NCBI RefSeq assembly: GCF_027570195.1
Contig: NZ_JAKMUZ010000010.1
Location: 1-64,000 of the forward strand
Direction: 5' to 3'
Length of the DNA stretch: 64,000 nt
Origin: Corynebacterium yonathiae
GTDB lineage: Bacteria; Actinomycetota; Actinomycetes; Mycobacteriales; Mycobacteriaceae
The stretch's first letter is position 1; the number at the start of each line of letters is the position of its first letter. The notes beneath the pieces are model-generated. The model made no database searches and was not told the DNA's origin. It worked only from the letters and a program-made list of their open reading frames with translations. Shown one piece after another: positions 1 through 11,979 of the stretch. The position numbers and the translations under genes were made by a program.

Positions 1-37
1 CAATAAACGCTGCGGGGCGGCTTTTGCCTAGGAAGAA

Positions 38-2251
<2,214 letters not shown>

Positions 2252-2467
2252 GATTCTCCTATATAACGTTGGAAAATTGTTCAAGTGCCCAGATTACCGA
2301 TTTTGTGGGCGGCATGTGGGCCAGTTTGCTGATAGTGATCCCCCATTTGCCGCCCCTTGAAAAGGGTTGCGTGGTAATTATCACCCATGCGCAGGCGGGG
2401 TGGAGATATTCACGACCACCCGCTGCGGGCATGCTACAGCTAAACGTGGGGTGTACCCTCACTCTTC
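2252..2467. promoter_or_regulatory. Divergent icd / MFS intergenic region
   Basis: This 216-base spacer must hold both promoters. Two inverted repeats are visible: GGTAATTATCACC at 2373-2385, and a GGGTGG/CCACCC pair around 2398-2423 that lies close to the MFS start. TACCCT lies 8 bases before the MFS start codon and there is no Shine-Dalgarno, so that transcript may be leaderless. The regulator is unknown. Site assignment is by eye only. Confidence 0.35.
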
Positions 2468-3721
2468 ATGAAAATCATCGACGAGCTCAGCCCGCGCAGC
2501 GCACACGAACACCGCGTTCGCCGCCGTCCACTGCCTTTGCAAACGGAGATTACCGCCCGCCGCCGCGCCATCGTCATGGTGGCCATGGCCCTAGGCGCGT
2601 TTGCCATCGGCACGACGGAGTTCGTGTCCATGGGCCTGCTGCCGCTTATTGCAGATGATTTTGGCATTTCGGAAGAAAACGCCTCCACGCTCATCACCAT
2701 CTATGCCATGGGCGTGGTGGTCGGCGCCCCGCTGATTGCGGCATTTACCGGCAAGCTGCCGCGCCGCCGGCTCATCCTGCTGCTCATCGGCTTCCTCGTG
2801 GTGGGTAACCTCCTCTCGGTCTTGGCACCGAATTACGCCATCCTCATGATTGCACGCTTCATTGCGGGCATGCCGCACGGCGCTTATTTCTCCGTGGCTA
2901 ACCTTTCTGCCGCATCCATGGCTCCTCCAGGAGGCCGAGGCAAGGCCATGGCTTATGTGGGCATGGGCCTGGCCATCGCCACGGTTATTGGTGTGCCGGC
3001 CGCCCAAGCCCTCGGCTCCGCGCTGGGCTGGCAGGCGGCCTACTTGGTGGTCGTGGCCTTGGGTATTGTCACCGCCATTGCGTTGTTCTTCCTGATGCCG
3101 CACATGACGGAGATGAAGCAGACCGATATCCGCACCGAATTCGGTGCGTTCAAAAACAGCCAGGTGTGGTTCACCGTCATCATGGGTGTGGTCGGCTTTG
3201 GTGGCATGTTCTCCGTCTATACCTATATTTCGTGGACCATGACCGAGGTCGCTGGCATGGATCAGAGCCTCATCTGGGTGGTACTCATGGCCTATGGCAT
3301 CGGCATGACCATCGGCAATGCCTTTGGCGGCTGGCTGGCTGACCGCAACCTGGAGTTTGGCATCATCTTTGCCTTGGCCTGCCTCATCGTTATCCTGACG
3401 GCCTTCTACTTCCTTTCCAGCCATGCCATCCCCGCTACCTTATGTTTTGGCTGCGTGGCGTTTATGGGCTCTACCCTGGTGCCTTCGCTGCAGCTGCGCT
3501 TGGTGCATGTGGCTGGCGACGCCCAGACTTTGGCCGCAGCCCTTAACCAGTCCGCGCTGAACATCGCAAACGCGGCCGGTGCGACCATTGGCGGCGCCGT
3601 CGTGGGCGCCGGCTTGGGCTACTCCGCCCCGGCGCTGGCGGGTGCCGGCCTGGCGGCTGCGGGTTGCCTGGTATGGGCTGCGACGATGTGGGATAAAAAG
3701 CGCCTTTCTCGCCGCGCCTAG
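2468..3721 (+). CDS. MFS transporter, DHA1 drug/sugar efflux family
   Basis: A 417-residue inner-membrane protein with about 12 hydrophobic segments, of the AraJ/Cmx-like DHA1 group of proton-driven exporters. The first helix carries GTTEFVSMGLLP, the loop after helix 2-3 carries GKLPRRR, and motif-C-like glycines occur near GVPAAQALGSALGW; these are family hallmarks. The N-terminal 35 residues are basic and cytoplasmic. The substrate cannot be told from sequence. The gene is divergent from icd, and xthA follows after 21 bases in the same direction. No ribosome site is seen before the ATG; a GTG or ATG further in is possible, but the basic N-terminus reads as coding. Confidence 0.9.
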   Translation: MKIIDELSPRSAHEHRVRRRPLPLQTEITARRRAIVMVAMALGAFAIGTTEFVSMGLLPLIADDFGISEENASTLITIYAMGVVVGAPLIAAFTGKLPRRRLILLLIGFLVVGNLLSVLAPNYAILMIARFIAGMPHGAYFSVANLSAASMAPPGGRGKAMAYVGMGLAIATVIGVPAAQALGSALGWQAAYLVVVALGIVTAIALFFLMPHMTEMKQTDIRTEFGAFKNSQVWFTVIMGVVGFGGMFSVYTYISWTMTEVAGMDQSLIWVVLMAYGIGMTIGNAFGGWLADRNLEFGIIFALACLIVILTAFYFLSSHAIPATLCFGCVAFMGSTLVPSLQLRLVHVAGDAQTLAAALNQSALNIANAAGATIGGAVVGAGLGYSAPALAGAGLAAAGCLVWAATMWDKKRLSRRA

Positions 3722-3742
3722 GCATACCGATATGCTGTTGGC

Positions 3743-4660
3743 ATGACCCTTACCATCGCGAGCGTTAATGTCAACGGAATCCGCGCTGCGTGCAAGCAGC
3801 GCAATGAAAATAACCCCGGTATGAACGCCTGGCTGGAGGAGACTCCGGCCGATATCGTGCTCATGCAGGAGGTGCGCGCAACCCCGGAGCAGGCCGAAAA
3901 AGCCCTGGCCCCAGCCCTAGAGGCGGGCTGGCACTTAGCTCTTGCCGACGCCGCCGCAAAGGGCCGCGCCGGCGTAGGCATCCTGTCTCGCACCCCGCTT
4001 GCCGACGTCGAAGTGGGTTTCGGCTCCTTTACCGACGCCGGCCGCTGGATCGCTGCGACCACCCGCGATATCCGCGTCGCTTCCTTGTACCTGCCCTCCG
4101 GCGATACCGGTTCGCCGAAGTTGGATGAAAAGTACCGCTTTTTGGATGAGTTCCAGGATGTGCTAGCGGAGAACGCGGCGCGCACGAATTCTGATGGCAG
4201 CCCGGCCGACATGGTCATCGGCGGCGACTGGAATATCTGCCACCGCGCCCAGGACCTGAAAAATAATAAGGCGAACGAAAAGAAGGCCGGCCACCTGCCG
4301 GAGGAGCGCGCCTTCATGGATCACGTCTTTGGCGTGTTTCCGGATGACAAGCCACAGGAGAAGAAGAACCTGGGGCAGTGGCAGGGCGTGGTCGAATACG
4401 CTGGCGGCGAGCCGTGGGCTCCGGCCGCAGAACCGCAGTGGTTCGACGTCGCCCGCCGCCTGCACCCAGAAGAAGACGGTCCTTATACCTGGTGGACCTA
4501 TCGCGGCCAGGCGTTTAATAACAACGCCGGGTGGCGCATCGATTACCAGGCGGCCACCCGCCCGATGCTGGAGCGCGCGCAGCGCACCTGGGTGGATAAG
4601 GCCCCTACCGTGGAGCAGCGTTGGTCCGACCATTCCCCACTGCTGGTGGAGTACCGCTGA
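3743..4660 (+). CDS. xthA: Exodeoxyribonuclease III (AP endonuclease)
   Basis: A 305-residue member of the EEP nuclease family that cleaves DNA 5' of abasic sites and removes 3' blocking groups in base-excision repair. It starts with TIASVNVNGIRAA. The catalytic Glu lies in DIVLMQEV, the Asp/Asn pair in VIGGDWNICH, the substrate-contacting loop in WRIDYQAATRP, and the terminal His in WSDHSPLLVEYR. All key residues are present, so it should be active. Its TGA overlaps the ATG of the next gene (ATGA), so the two are probably co-translated. The same arrangement next to trpS is familiar from corynebacteria. Confidence 0.95.
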   Translation: MTLTIASVNVNGIRAACKQRNENNPGMNAWLEETPADIVLMQEVRATPEQAEKALAPALEAGWHLALADAAAKGRAGVGILSRTPLADVEVGFGSFTDAGRWIAATTRDIRVASLYLPSGDTGSPKLDEKYRFLDEFQDVLAENAARTNSDGSPADMVIGGDWNICHRAQDLKNNKANEKKAGHLPEERAFMDHVFGVFPDDKPQEKKNLGQWQGVVEYAGGEPWAPAAEPQWFDVARRLHPEEDGPYTWWTYRGQAFNNNAGWRIDYQAATRPMLERAQRTWVDKAPTVEQRWSDHSPLLVEYR

Positions 4661-5643
4661 TGACGCCACTATTTAGCGTCCTGTATGTAGTTGGTATTAC
4701 GGCCGAGTCCATGACCGCCGCATTGTCCGCCGGCCGCCAAAAGCTCGATCTTTTTGGCGTCACGATGATCGCCTCCATGACGGCGCTGGGCGGCGGCACA
4801 GTGCGCGATATGATCCTCGATGATCCTCCCTTTACCTGGGTTGAGCACCCTATCTATTTGGTGATCGTCATCGTGGCGGCCGTGGTGACGGTGGGCATGT
4901 CCTTCCTCATGCACTACTTCCGCCACCTCTTCCTCATCTTGGATGCCCTGGGTCTTGCGGTCTTTTCGGTGCTCGGCACCCAAATTGCAGTCCATTTAGG
5001 TCACGGGTTCATCATTGCCTCGGTCTCCGCGGTGATTTCTGGCGTCTTTGGCGGCGTGCTGCGCGACCTGCTTTCAGACCGCATCCCGTTGGTCTTTTCC
5101 GGCGAGTTCTACGCCGCAATCTCGGTGCTCGCCGCGGCGCTATTTATGGCGCTGTACCACAGTGGCCTGGCCGAGGAACCGACCGCGATTATCACCGCCG
5201 CAGTGTGCTTTATCGCCCGCTTGGCCGCGATTTACTTCAAGAAGGGATTGCCCGTCTTTGAATATCGCGACGCCGAGCAGCAGATGGACCCGCGCCTGCG
5301 GTTGTCCGCGCGCATCGTGCGCGATGGCGCCCGCAAGGCCAAGCGCAAGGCGGGTGCGGCCACGCGCTATGCCAGCCCGATCACGCGCCCGCTGACTCGG
5401 CCGCTAAGCCGCCCCTTGAGCCGGACGTTTAGGAAAAAGTCTCGAGCGTTTTCTACGGCGGCTGAAGGAACGGACTACAGCGATATGTCGAGCAACCGCA
5501 TCGCGCGCCGGCCGAAGCAGCAGTCGATTACGCGGCCGAGCGGCCGGCACTCGCCAGGGGCGAGGGGAGTAGACGTGGAGCAGCAGTGGAGCTTTAATAA
5601 GGGGGACGTCGGCAAGCGCAAGGCACCCAAACACAAGCAGTAG
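4660..5643 (+). CDS. TRIC-type (UPF0126) membrane channel protein with basic tail
   Basis: A 327-residue membrane protein. The first 200 residues contain the duplicated TRIC/UPF0126 three-helix unit: GGGTVRDMI near residue 44 and GGVLRDLL near residue 130, each followed by an aromatic-rich segment. Bacterial TRIC homologues form trimeric monovalent-cation channels; the physiological role here is not known. The start is the ATG that overlaps the xthA stop, not the upstream in-frame GTG inside xthA. The last 120 residues are unusual: strongly basic, with short TRPL/SRPL repeats around residues 245-262, giving a long cytoplasmic tail that could bind nucleic acid or lipid (inference). Confidence 0.85.
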   Translation: MTPLFSVLYVVGITAESMTAALSAGRQKLDLFGVTMIASMTALGGGTVRDMILDDPPFTWVEHPIYLVIVIVAAVVTVGMSFLMHYFRHLFLILDALGLAVFSVLGTQIAVHLGHGFIIASVSAVISGVFGGVLRDLLSDRIPLVFSGEFYAAISVLAAALFMALYHSGLAEEPTAIITAAVCFIARLAAIYFKKGLPVFEYRDAEQQMDPRLRLSARIVRDGARKAKRKAGAATRYASPITRPLTRPLSRPLSRTFRKKSRAFSTAAEGTDYSDMSSNRIARRPKQQSITRPSGRHSPGARGVDVEQQWSFNKGDVGKRKAPKHKQ

Positions 5644-5694
5644 TGCTAGTATAGGTAAGTCAAAAAATTCAGTAATCTGCAACGGAGAAAGTTC

Positions 5695-5886
5695 ATGGCT
5701 CGCGCAATTATTTCTTTCGTCCTCGGCGCTGTAATCCTCGGCCTGAGCATCTGGTGGTGGACCGTTGTTGGTCCGTCCTTCGCTTTCCTCGGCCCCATCG
5801 TGCTGATGGGCGTGGGCGGCGCGCTGATGGTTGCGGGCTTTGCCATCTTTATGGATGTTGTCAGCCCCACCTCCCGCAAGATTTAA
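5695..5886 (+). CDS. Small two-helix membrane protein
   Basis: A 63-residue protein with a ribosome site (GGAGAAAG) 5 bases before its ATG. It consists of two hydrophobic segments separated by a short glycine/proline turn, and ends in SPTSRKI. It is followed immediately by a good intrinsic terminator, so it is a real transcription unit end. No function is recognised. The position between a TRIC-like gene and trpS matches a small conserved membrane protein in other corynebacteria, as far as memory serves. Confidence 0.75.
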   Translation: MARAIISFVLGAVILGLSIWWWTVVGPSFAFLGPIVLMGVGGALMVAGFAIFMDVVSPTSRKI

Positions 5887-5901
5887 GTTCTTGCGCCGCT
5901 T

Positions 5902-5929
5902 CCCCTGCCCTACGGGTAGGGGATTTTTT
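5902..5929 (+). terminator. Intrinsic terminator after the small membrane protein
   Basis: Stem CCCCT-CCC pairs with GGG-AGGGG around a TAC loop, with one mismatch, followed by ATTTTTT. It ends the xthA-TRIC-small protein unit before trpS. Confidence 0.85.
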
Positions 5930-5996
5930 CGATCCCTCGCTCAGGCGGCGCCGGGGAAGGATGTGAACCGCGCGGCGAGGCTAGGGGGTAGGATAA

Positions 5997-7028
<1,032 letters not shown>

Positions 7029-7130
7029 TCGGCGGCTGCTTCCCCCGTGCACCACCCCACAAAGGGACAAGTGGGCATTTGCCAGTTACTCTAGTTGAGA
7101 TAAAAACTGTGCGAGCAAGAAGGGAAGCAC

Positions 7131-8210
7131 GTGCCTACCACCACGCAATCCTCCTCGAAGAAGACGGACCACTACGGCATCGAACGCGCCAATGCCGATG
7201 ATCCTGGTGCGGTAGATAAGATCCGCGCCAAGTCAGGATTCGTTGATCACCTGATGCGCATGAACGAGCGCTATGGTGCAGAAGGCGGCAATCAATTTGC
7301 CGCCGGCATCACCTATTACTCGGTGCTGTCTATCTTCCCGCTCGCGATGCTGATCGTGGCTACCGTCGCCGCGGTCTTGGCTAATCGCGAGGACTTGCTC
7401 AATGACTTGCAGTCCCAAATCACCAGCTCCCTAGATGGCGATATGGGCGATACGGTCAACGAGATTCTTGATACCGCCATTGAGCAGCGCGGCGCCATGT
7501 TTGGCATTGGTGGTTTGACCACCCTGTGGTCCGGACTGGGCTGGATGAATAACCTGCGCATTGGTATTTCGGCCATGTGGGGTATCGATGCCAACGAAGG
7601 CGGTTCCTTTCTAAAGAAGAAGCTCTCTGACCTGGTAGGCCTCATCGGTCTTATCGTGGCGTTCCTCATCGCCTTTGGCGTGACTGCCGCCGGTTCTTCT
7701 GGTCTCACCCAGAAGATTTTCGAGTGGGTCGGCATCGAGTCTTTCCCGGGTATGAACTTTGTGATTTTCTTTGTTGGCTTGGCAGTGGGCTTGTTGGCCA
7801 ACTTCATCGTCATGTGGTGGATGATTATGATCCTGCCGCGCACCAAGGTGCCGAAGAAGTCTGGTCTTATCGGCGCGGCCATCGGTGCGGTGGCTTTCGA
7901 GCTGCTCAAGCAACTGTCTACGGTCATCATGTCCTCTGCTACCGGCAGCCCGGCCGGCGCGGTCTTCGGCCCAGTCATCGTGCTCATGGTGGTCATGTAC
8001 CTGATTTGGCGCGTGGTGCTGTATATCTCCGCGTGGACCGCCACCACCGCCGAGTCCCTGAAGTTTGCGCACCCGCCCGTCCCTGAGCCAGCTGTTATTC
8101 GCGTGCGCAACGAGGTCAAGGAAGGCGCACCGGCGGGCGCGACCTTCGGCATTGGTGCTGCTTTGGGTGCTGCGGCCGTGGGTGCGATTAGCTTGCTGCG
8201 CCGTAAGTAA
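7131..8210 (+). CDS. YihY/BrkB (YhjD) family inner-membrane protein
   Basis: A 359-residue protein starting at GTG, with AAGGGAAG just upstream. After a polar N-terminus of about 60 residues come six hydrophobic segments. The family motif region FAAGITYYSVLSIFPLAML is seen at about residues 62-80. The family was once called RNase BN, which is now considered wrong; YhjD in E. coli is linked to lipid/LPS export, and no substrate can be given here. The C-terminal 50 residues end in an alanine/glycine-rich helix and RRK. Location next to trpS is conserved in corynebacteria. Confidence 0.88.
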   Translation: MPTTTQSSSKKTDHYGIERANADDPGAVDKIRAKSGFVDHLMRMNERYGAEGGNQFAAGITYYSVLSIFPLAMLIVATVAAVLANREDLLNDLQSQITSSLDGDMGDTVNEILDTAIEQRGAMFGIGGLTTLWSGLGWMNNLRIGISAMWGIDANEGGSFLKKKLSDLVGLIGLIVAFLIAFGVTAAGSSGLTQKIFEWVGIESFPGMNFVIFFVGLAVGLLANFIVMWWMIMILPRTKVPKKSGLIGAAIGAVAFELLKQLSTVIMSSATGSPAGAVFGPVIVLMVVMYLIWRVVLYISAWTATTAESLKFAHPPVPEPAVIRVRNEVKEGAPAGATFGIGAALGAAAVGAISLLRRK

Positions 8211-8265
8211 ATCTCCTCCTAAGGGGTGAGGACGCCGCAGCCATTCGGCTTTAAGGTAGAACACT

Positions 8266-9195
8266 ATGAACGCCAATGACATCGCACCGAATCTTTATGA
8301 AGAATGGGGACTAGACCGCCGCGATAGCGAGCGGGAACTTTTAGTCTTATTGGAGTCCAAGGATTTGTTGCTAGAGCAGCAGGGCCGAGACGTTGAGGAT
8401 TCGCGGCGTGCGCAGCTGCGCATCGCCGCAAGTGTTTTGGGGTCTGCTGCAAAGCGTGCGGAATACGATAAGGCGTGTGGGGCAGGGCTTCGCCCCACAT
8501 GGGGTGATTTAGGTCAGCTGAGCGCGGTTGGCCAGTGGAGCCCGCGGCCCCAGCAGCCGCAGCAGGCTCAGTCTTTCCAACCCGGTCAGGCGGCAGGACC
8601 GGGGCGCCACGCTAACCAAGAGCCACGATTTGCGCAGACTGCTAGCCCTTATGGGTCGCCATATTCACGCAATCCCTTCGCACCACAGCACAATGCTTTC
8701 CCACCGGCGACGGCGAACGCGTTCGTGCCCGCACCCCTGATTCAACCCCCAGCGCCTGAAATTAGTCAGCGCGCCGGTCAAGATGCGCGCATTGGAATGG
8801 CCATTTTGGACCTATTCTTTTTCTCGCTCATCAGCGGTAGCTTCGGCGGCGCGCTGCTCTCCGGCGGTGTGGATGAGCTGTCGACGTTTATCGGCGGTGT
8901 CATCATCTTGCTGCTCTACGTTTTGGGCACCGAGTGTTGGCTCGGCGCCAGCCCGGCCAAGCTGCTGATGGGCTACACAGTGCGCGATGTCGATACCAAA
9001 GAGCGGCTTAGCCTCACCCAGTCCGCAAAGCGTCAGTGGTGGCGCCTCATCAATATCGTGCCGGGCCCCGGTACCTTCGCCAGTTGGGTGGGCGCCGGCG
9101 TACACACCTTCACCATTACGGAGAATAATAACCGCCGCGGCTCCCACGATGAGTGGGCTAACGCCGAAGTAGTGAAAAAGCACCCACGCAAATAG
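8266..9195 (+). CDS. RDD-family membrane protein with degenerate J-like N-terminus
   Basis: A 309-residue protein. Residues 8-70 resemble a DnaJ J-domain in outline: NLYEEWGLDRRDSERE at the start and AAKRAEYDKACG at the end. The HPD tripeptide needed to stimulate DnaK is absent. Residues 80-165 are a Gln/Pro-rich linker. Residues 170-300 are an RDD domain with two to three membrane segments, beginning QDARIGMAILDLF. RDD proteins are often linked to sodium/proton exchange or to envelope factors; a precise role is not known. Its 3' end overlaps the convergent carboxypeptidase gene by 38 bases. Confidence 0.8.
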   Translation: MNANDIAPNLYEEWGLDRRDSERELLVLLESKDLLLEQQGRDVEDSRRAQLRIAASVLGSAAKRAEYDKACGAGLRPTWGDLGQLSAVGQWSPRPQQPQQAQSFQPGQAAGPGRHANQEPRFAQTASPYGSPYSRNPFAPQHNAFPPATANAFVPAPLIQPPAPEISQRAGQDARIGMAILDLFFFSLISGSFGGALLSGGVDELSTFIGGVIILLLYVLGTECWLGASPAKLLMGYTVRDVDTKERLSLTQSAKRQWWRLINIVPGPGTFASWVGAGVHTFTITENNNRRGSHDEWANAEVVKKHPRK

Positions 9196-10351
9196 CCAAT
9201 AAAGCTACAGCGCCAGCGATTACCCAGCCGAGCCACCCCTGCACCCCAGCTAAAGAGGAGTTGGCAGATTGTACCTGGGCATCGGGTGCCGGCGTCGGTG
9301 CGGGGGAAGTGGGGGAGGCGGCGTCGGCAAGCAGCTGGCCTACGCCCTCACCAGGGGCAACCTTATAGGCCTCATGCAAGAGCTTTTGGGCCTGCTCCCA
9401 GGCACGCGGGCCATGCTCCACGGTGGTATCGAGCAGGACCGCCTGCAAGCGCCGGCCGTTGCGGTCCAGCGCGCCGACGAAGGTATGGTGCGCATCGTCG
9501 GTAAAGCCCGTCTTGCCGCCAATGCCATCAGGGTCGTTGAGGAAGAGACCATTATCGTTTCCTAATTGATAGCCATCAAAGTCGCCCCAACCGGGGAAAT
9601 CGACAGACTCCGTATCAACGATGCGCGCAAAAATCGGGTTGCCGAAGGCCGCGCGGTAAATGCGGGAAATATCCTCGGCCGAGGTAGACATTCCCGGGGC
9701 ATCGAGCCCGGAGTAGCTGGCCGCGTAGGTGGAATTCGTACCAATTTCAGCCGCTTTCTCATTGACCTTGCGCAACGTAGCCTCATCCCCGCCTAGTTCT
9801 TGAGCCAGCGCGTGGGCGGCATCGTTGCCAGAGGCCATCAGTAGCCCCTGCAGGAGCTGCTCCACCGTGTACTTGCCGCCGGGACCGATGCCCACCGCCG
9901 AACCATCGATCTGCGCAGATTCTTCGCCTACCTCGACCTTCTGGTGGAGATCCAGCTCGTCGATGACCACCAGCGCCAGCAGCGCCTTGATGATGGAGGC
10001 CGGCCGGTAGCGACCGTTAGGGTCCTTCATCGCGATGATTTCGCCGGTGTCGATATCGGAGACCATCCACGCCGCGGCCACCACATCCTTGTCCACCTTG
10101 AAGCCTTCGGGCAGGGTGGTGCCACAGGCCTCATCGCTCTCCACCGGCGGCAGCGGGGTGGGGGAGGCCTGCCCCGGAGCGAGGCGCTCCGAGGTGGTGG
10201 TGGCCTTTTCCGGGCGCTCGGCGTGCGGGCACTTATCGGTATCCGGGGCGGTGGTGCGCGTGGTGGTAGTAGTTTCCGGCTCTTCCGCCAGCGCGAGCGG
10301 TGCGCCGCTGAGCAGGACAGCAACGAGAGAACTAGCGATAATTCTTTTCAT
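9158..10351 (-). CDS. Membrane-anchored D-alanyl-D-alanine carboxypeptidase
   Basis: A 397-residue penicillin-binding protein (peptidase S11) that trims the terminal D-Ala of peptidoglycan stem peptides. The signal peptide ends ALALA|EE at about residue 22. The linker after it is Thr/Pro-rich. The three active-site motifs are complete: S-I-I-K at residues 119-122, SGN at 174-176 and KTG at 280-282. A C-terminal helix and LLRR anchor it outside the membrane. The start MKRIIASS was chosen because it opens the signal peptide; TAAGAT lies 10 bases upstream and no ribosome site is seen, so the mRNA may be nearly leaderless. The 3' end overlaps the RDD gene. Confidence 0.93.
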   Translation of the reverse strand: MKRIIASSLVAVLLSGAPLALAEEPETTTTTRTTAPDTDKCPHAERPEKATTTSERLAPGQASPTPLPPVESDEACGTTLPEGFKVDKDVVAAAWMVSDIDTGEIIAMKDPNGRYRPASIIKALLALVVIDELDLHQKVEVGEESAQIDGSAVGIGPGGKYTVEQLLQGLLMASGNDAAHALAQELGGDEATLRKVNEKAAEIGTNSTYAASYSGLDAPGMSTSAEDISRIYRAAFGNPIFARIVDTESVDFPGWGDFDGYQLGNDNGLFLNDPDGIGGKTGFTDDAHHTFVGALDRNGRRLQAVLLDTTVEHGPRAWEQAQKLLHEAYKVAPGEGVGQLLADAASPTSPAPTPAPDAQVQSANSSLAGVQGWLGWVIAGAVALLAICVGAFSLLRR

Positions 10352-10381
10352 GACATGACACATCTTAGGCCCGTGCCTACG

Positions 10382-11281
10382 ATGGGACGCATGCATGACG
10401 CGCCTTTGATTAGCCCTGAAAACAAGGACTCCGCCGCCGACGTGGTGGCCAAGCTTCCTAAGGTCTCCCTCTTTGAGACTATTTCCTCCACGGCCACCGC
10501 GCCGGAGGAACTTACCGCGACCATCCGCGAGCGCTACGAAGCCTTGGCCGCCGATGGTGTGGTCTATGCGGAACTGCACCTGGATCCAGCAGAGATCGGC
10601 CTAGACGCTGCCGCGGTTGTCGAAGCCGCCGGTGCAGCCCGCATTCCTTCCCTCGACTCCCGCCTCGTCCTCGCCGGCACGGCCCCTGAGGCAGTAGTGC
10701 CTGACGACGCCCCCGTGGTGGGCTACAACCTGCCTCAGGACCAAGCGGGCGCGGCCGCAGACTTCCGCGCCGCATACCTGCCCACCCAGATCCTGGTGGG
10801 AGAGGACTTCGCAGAGGTGGAGCGCGCCGCCCAGGCCGGCGTGAACCGCCTTATCCACCCGGTGAATATGATCGATGACTTCACTGCGAATATTGAAGGC
10901 ATCGTGCCGGGCAAGGCATCTGGCTACATCCGTGACCGCCATATTCCCCTGGTCTTTACCCCACTGGAGGAGGCCGAGGAGCTGACCGACCACCCACTGC
11001 CGCTGCTGCAACAGCTGGGTTTTACCTGCACCATTTCCTCGGGCGAGTCTACCTTGACCAAGCAGTTCCTCGCGCTGAGTGAGACCTTTGGCTACGGGCT
11101 GGAGGAATTTTTCGATCTTACCGTCAAAGCGGTGGAGAGTTCCTTCGCTGACCAGGAATTACGGCAGCATCTGCTGGAAACGGTTATCTTGCCAGCATAC
11201 GAGGAATTATCTGATCCGGAGCTTGCTGGCCCGGACACGGAAGAGTCCCTCGCAGATGCTGCAGACGCCGCTGAAGAATAG
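10382..11281 (+). CDS. Adenosine-deaminase-like protein lacking metal ligands (probable pseudoenzyme)
   Basis: A 299-residue protein with the outline of adenosine deaminase: LPKVSLFETI aligns with the usual LPKxELHxHLDG, VVYAELHLDP with the VVYAExRxxP strand, RLIHPV with RIGHGV, then a GLEEFFDLTVKAVESSF helix typical of the C-terminal end. The HxH zinc ligands at the first motif are replaced by FET, and the Asp-Asp of the late TDDP motif by SGES. Purine deamination is therefore unlikely; a binding or structural role is inferred. ATG codons at 10382 and 10391 are both possible. The start lies only 30 bases from the divergent carboxypeptidase gene. Confidence 0.72.
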   Translation: MGRMHDAPLISPENKDSAADVVAKLPKVSLFETISSTATAPEELTATIRERYEALAADGVVYAELHLDPAEIGLDAAAVVEAAGAARIPSLDSRLVLAGTAPEAVVPDDAPVVGYNLPQDQAGAAADFRAAYLPTQILVGEDFAEVERAAQAGVNRLIHPVNMIDDFTANIEGIVPGKASGYIRDRHIPLVFTPLEEAEELTDHPLPLLQQLGFTCTISSGESTLTKQFLALSETFGYGLEEFFDLTVKAVESSFADQELRQHLLETVILPAYEELSDPELAGPDTEESLADAADAAEE

Positions 11282-11301
11282 AACGATTAAAGGAGAATTA
11301 C

Positions 11302-11979
11302 ATGCCTTCCGTACTTTTTGTTGTTACCGCCGCTGAGGAATGGACACTGGCCGATGGCACCAAGCGCCCAACCGGCTATTGGGCCGAGGAGCTTATTGCC
11401 CCGCACCGCGTCTTCCAGGGCGCAGGCTGGGATATCCACTTCGCCACCCCGGGGGCGAAGGCTCCCGTCGTAGATGAGTACAGCCTTGAGGTACTGCCCG
11501 ATAACGTGCGCATGGCGCAGGAAAATTACTTGGCAGAGTTGGGCGTGGCGCTAGAGAACCCGATGAACCTGGCCGATGTCAATGAGGAGGACTATGACCT
11601 CATTTTCTACCCGGGAGGCCACGGGCCGATGGAGGATCTTGCCTACGATCAGGATTCTGCCCAGCTTATTCAGGCGCGTATGGATTCCGGCCGCGCGCTC
11701 GGCCTCGTTTGCCACGCCCCGGCCGCGCTATTGGCAGTGGATAATGAGAATTGGCCGTTCAAGGGCTACAAGATGACCGCCTTTAGCAATGCCGAGGAAG
11801 GCGAGAAGATGGTCGCTGCCGCTAAGTGGGCATTGGAGACTCGCCTGCGCGAGCTGGGCGCGGATTACCAGGAGACCGATCCGATGTCCCCGAATGTCAT
11901 CGTGGATCGCAACCTGTACACCGGCCAGAACCCGGCTTCCTCTGAGCCGCTGGCACAGCGCATTCTGCGCGATTTCTAA
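11302..11979 (+). CDS. DJ-1/PfpI family protein, Hsp31-like
   Basis: A 225-residue class I glutamine-amidotransferase-like protein with a perfect ribosome site (AAGGAGAATTAC). The nucleophile elbow GLVCHAPAALL carries the conserved Cys and His; YDLIFYPGGHGPMEDL precedes it with the family Gly-Gly-His. Homologues of this size act as glyoxalase III/methylglyoxal hydratase, deglycase-like stress proteins or chaperones; which one applies here is not decided by sequence. The esterase gene starts directly at its stop codon, so the two are one operon. Confidence 0.88.
   Translation: MPSVLFVVTAAEEWTLADGTKRPTGYWAEELIAPHRVFQGAGWDIHFATPGAKAPVVDEYSLEVLPDNVRMAQENYLAELGVALENPMNLADVNEEDYDLIFYPGGHGPMEDLAYDQDSAQLIQARMDSGRALGLVCHAPAALLAVDNENWPFKGYKMTAFSNAEEGEKMVAAAKWALETRLRELGADYQETDPMSPNVIVDRNLYTGQNPASSEPLAQRILRDF

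Noticed and set aside
1..37. A terminator at the left edge
   Set aside because: Only one arm (GCGGGGCGGC followed by TTTT) is inside the window, so pairing cannot be judged.
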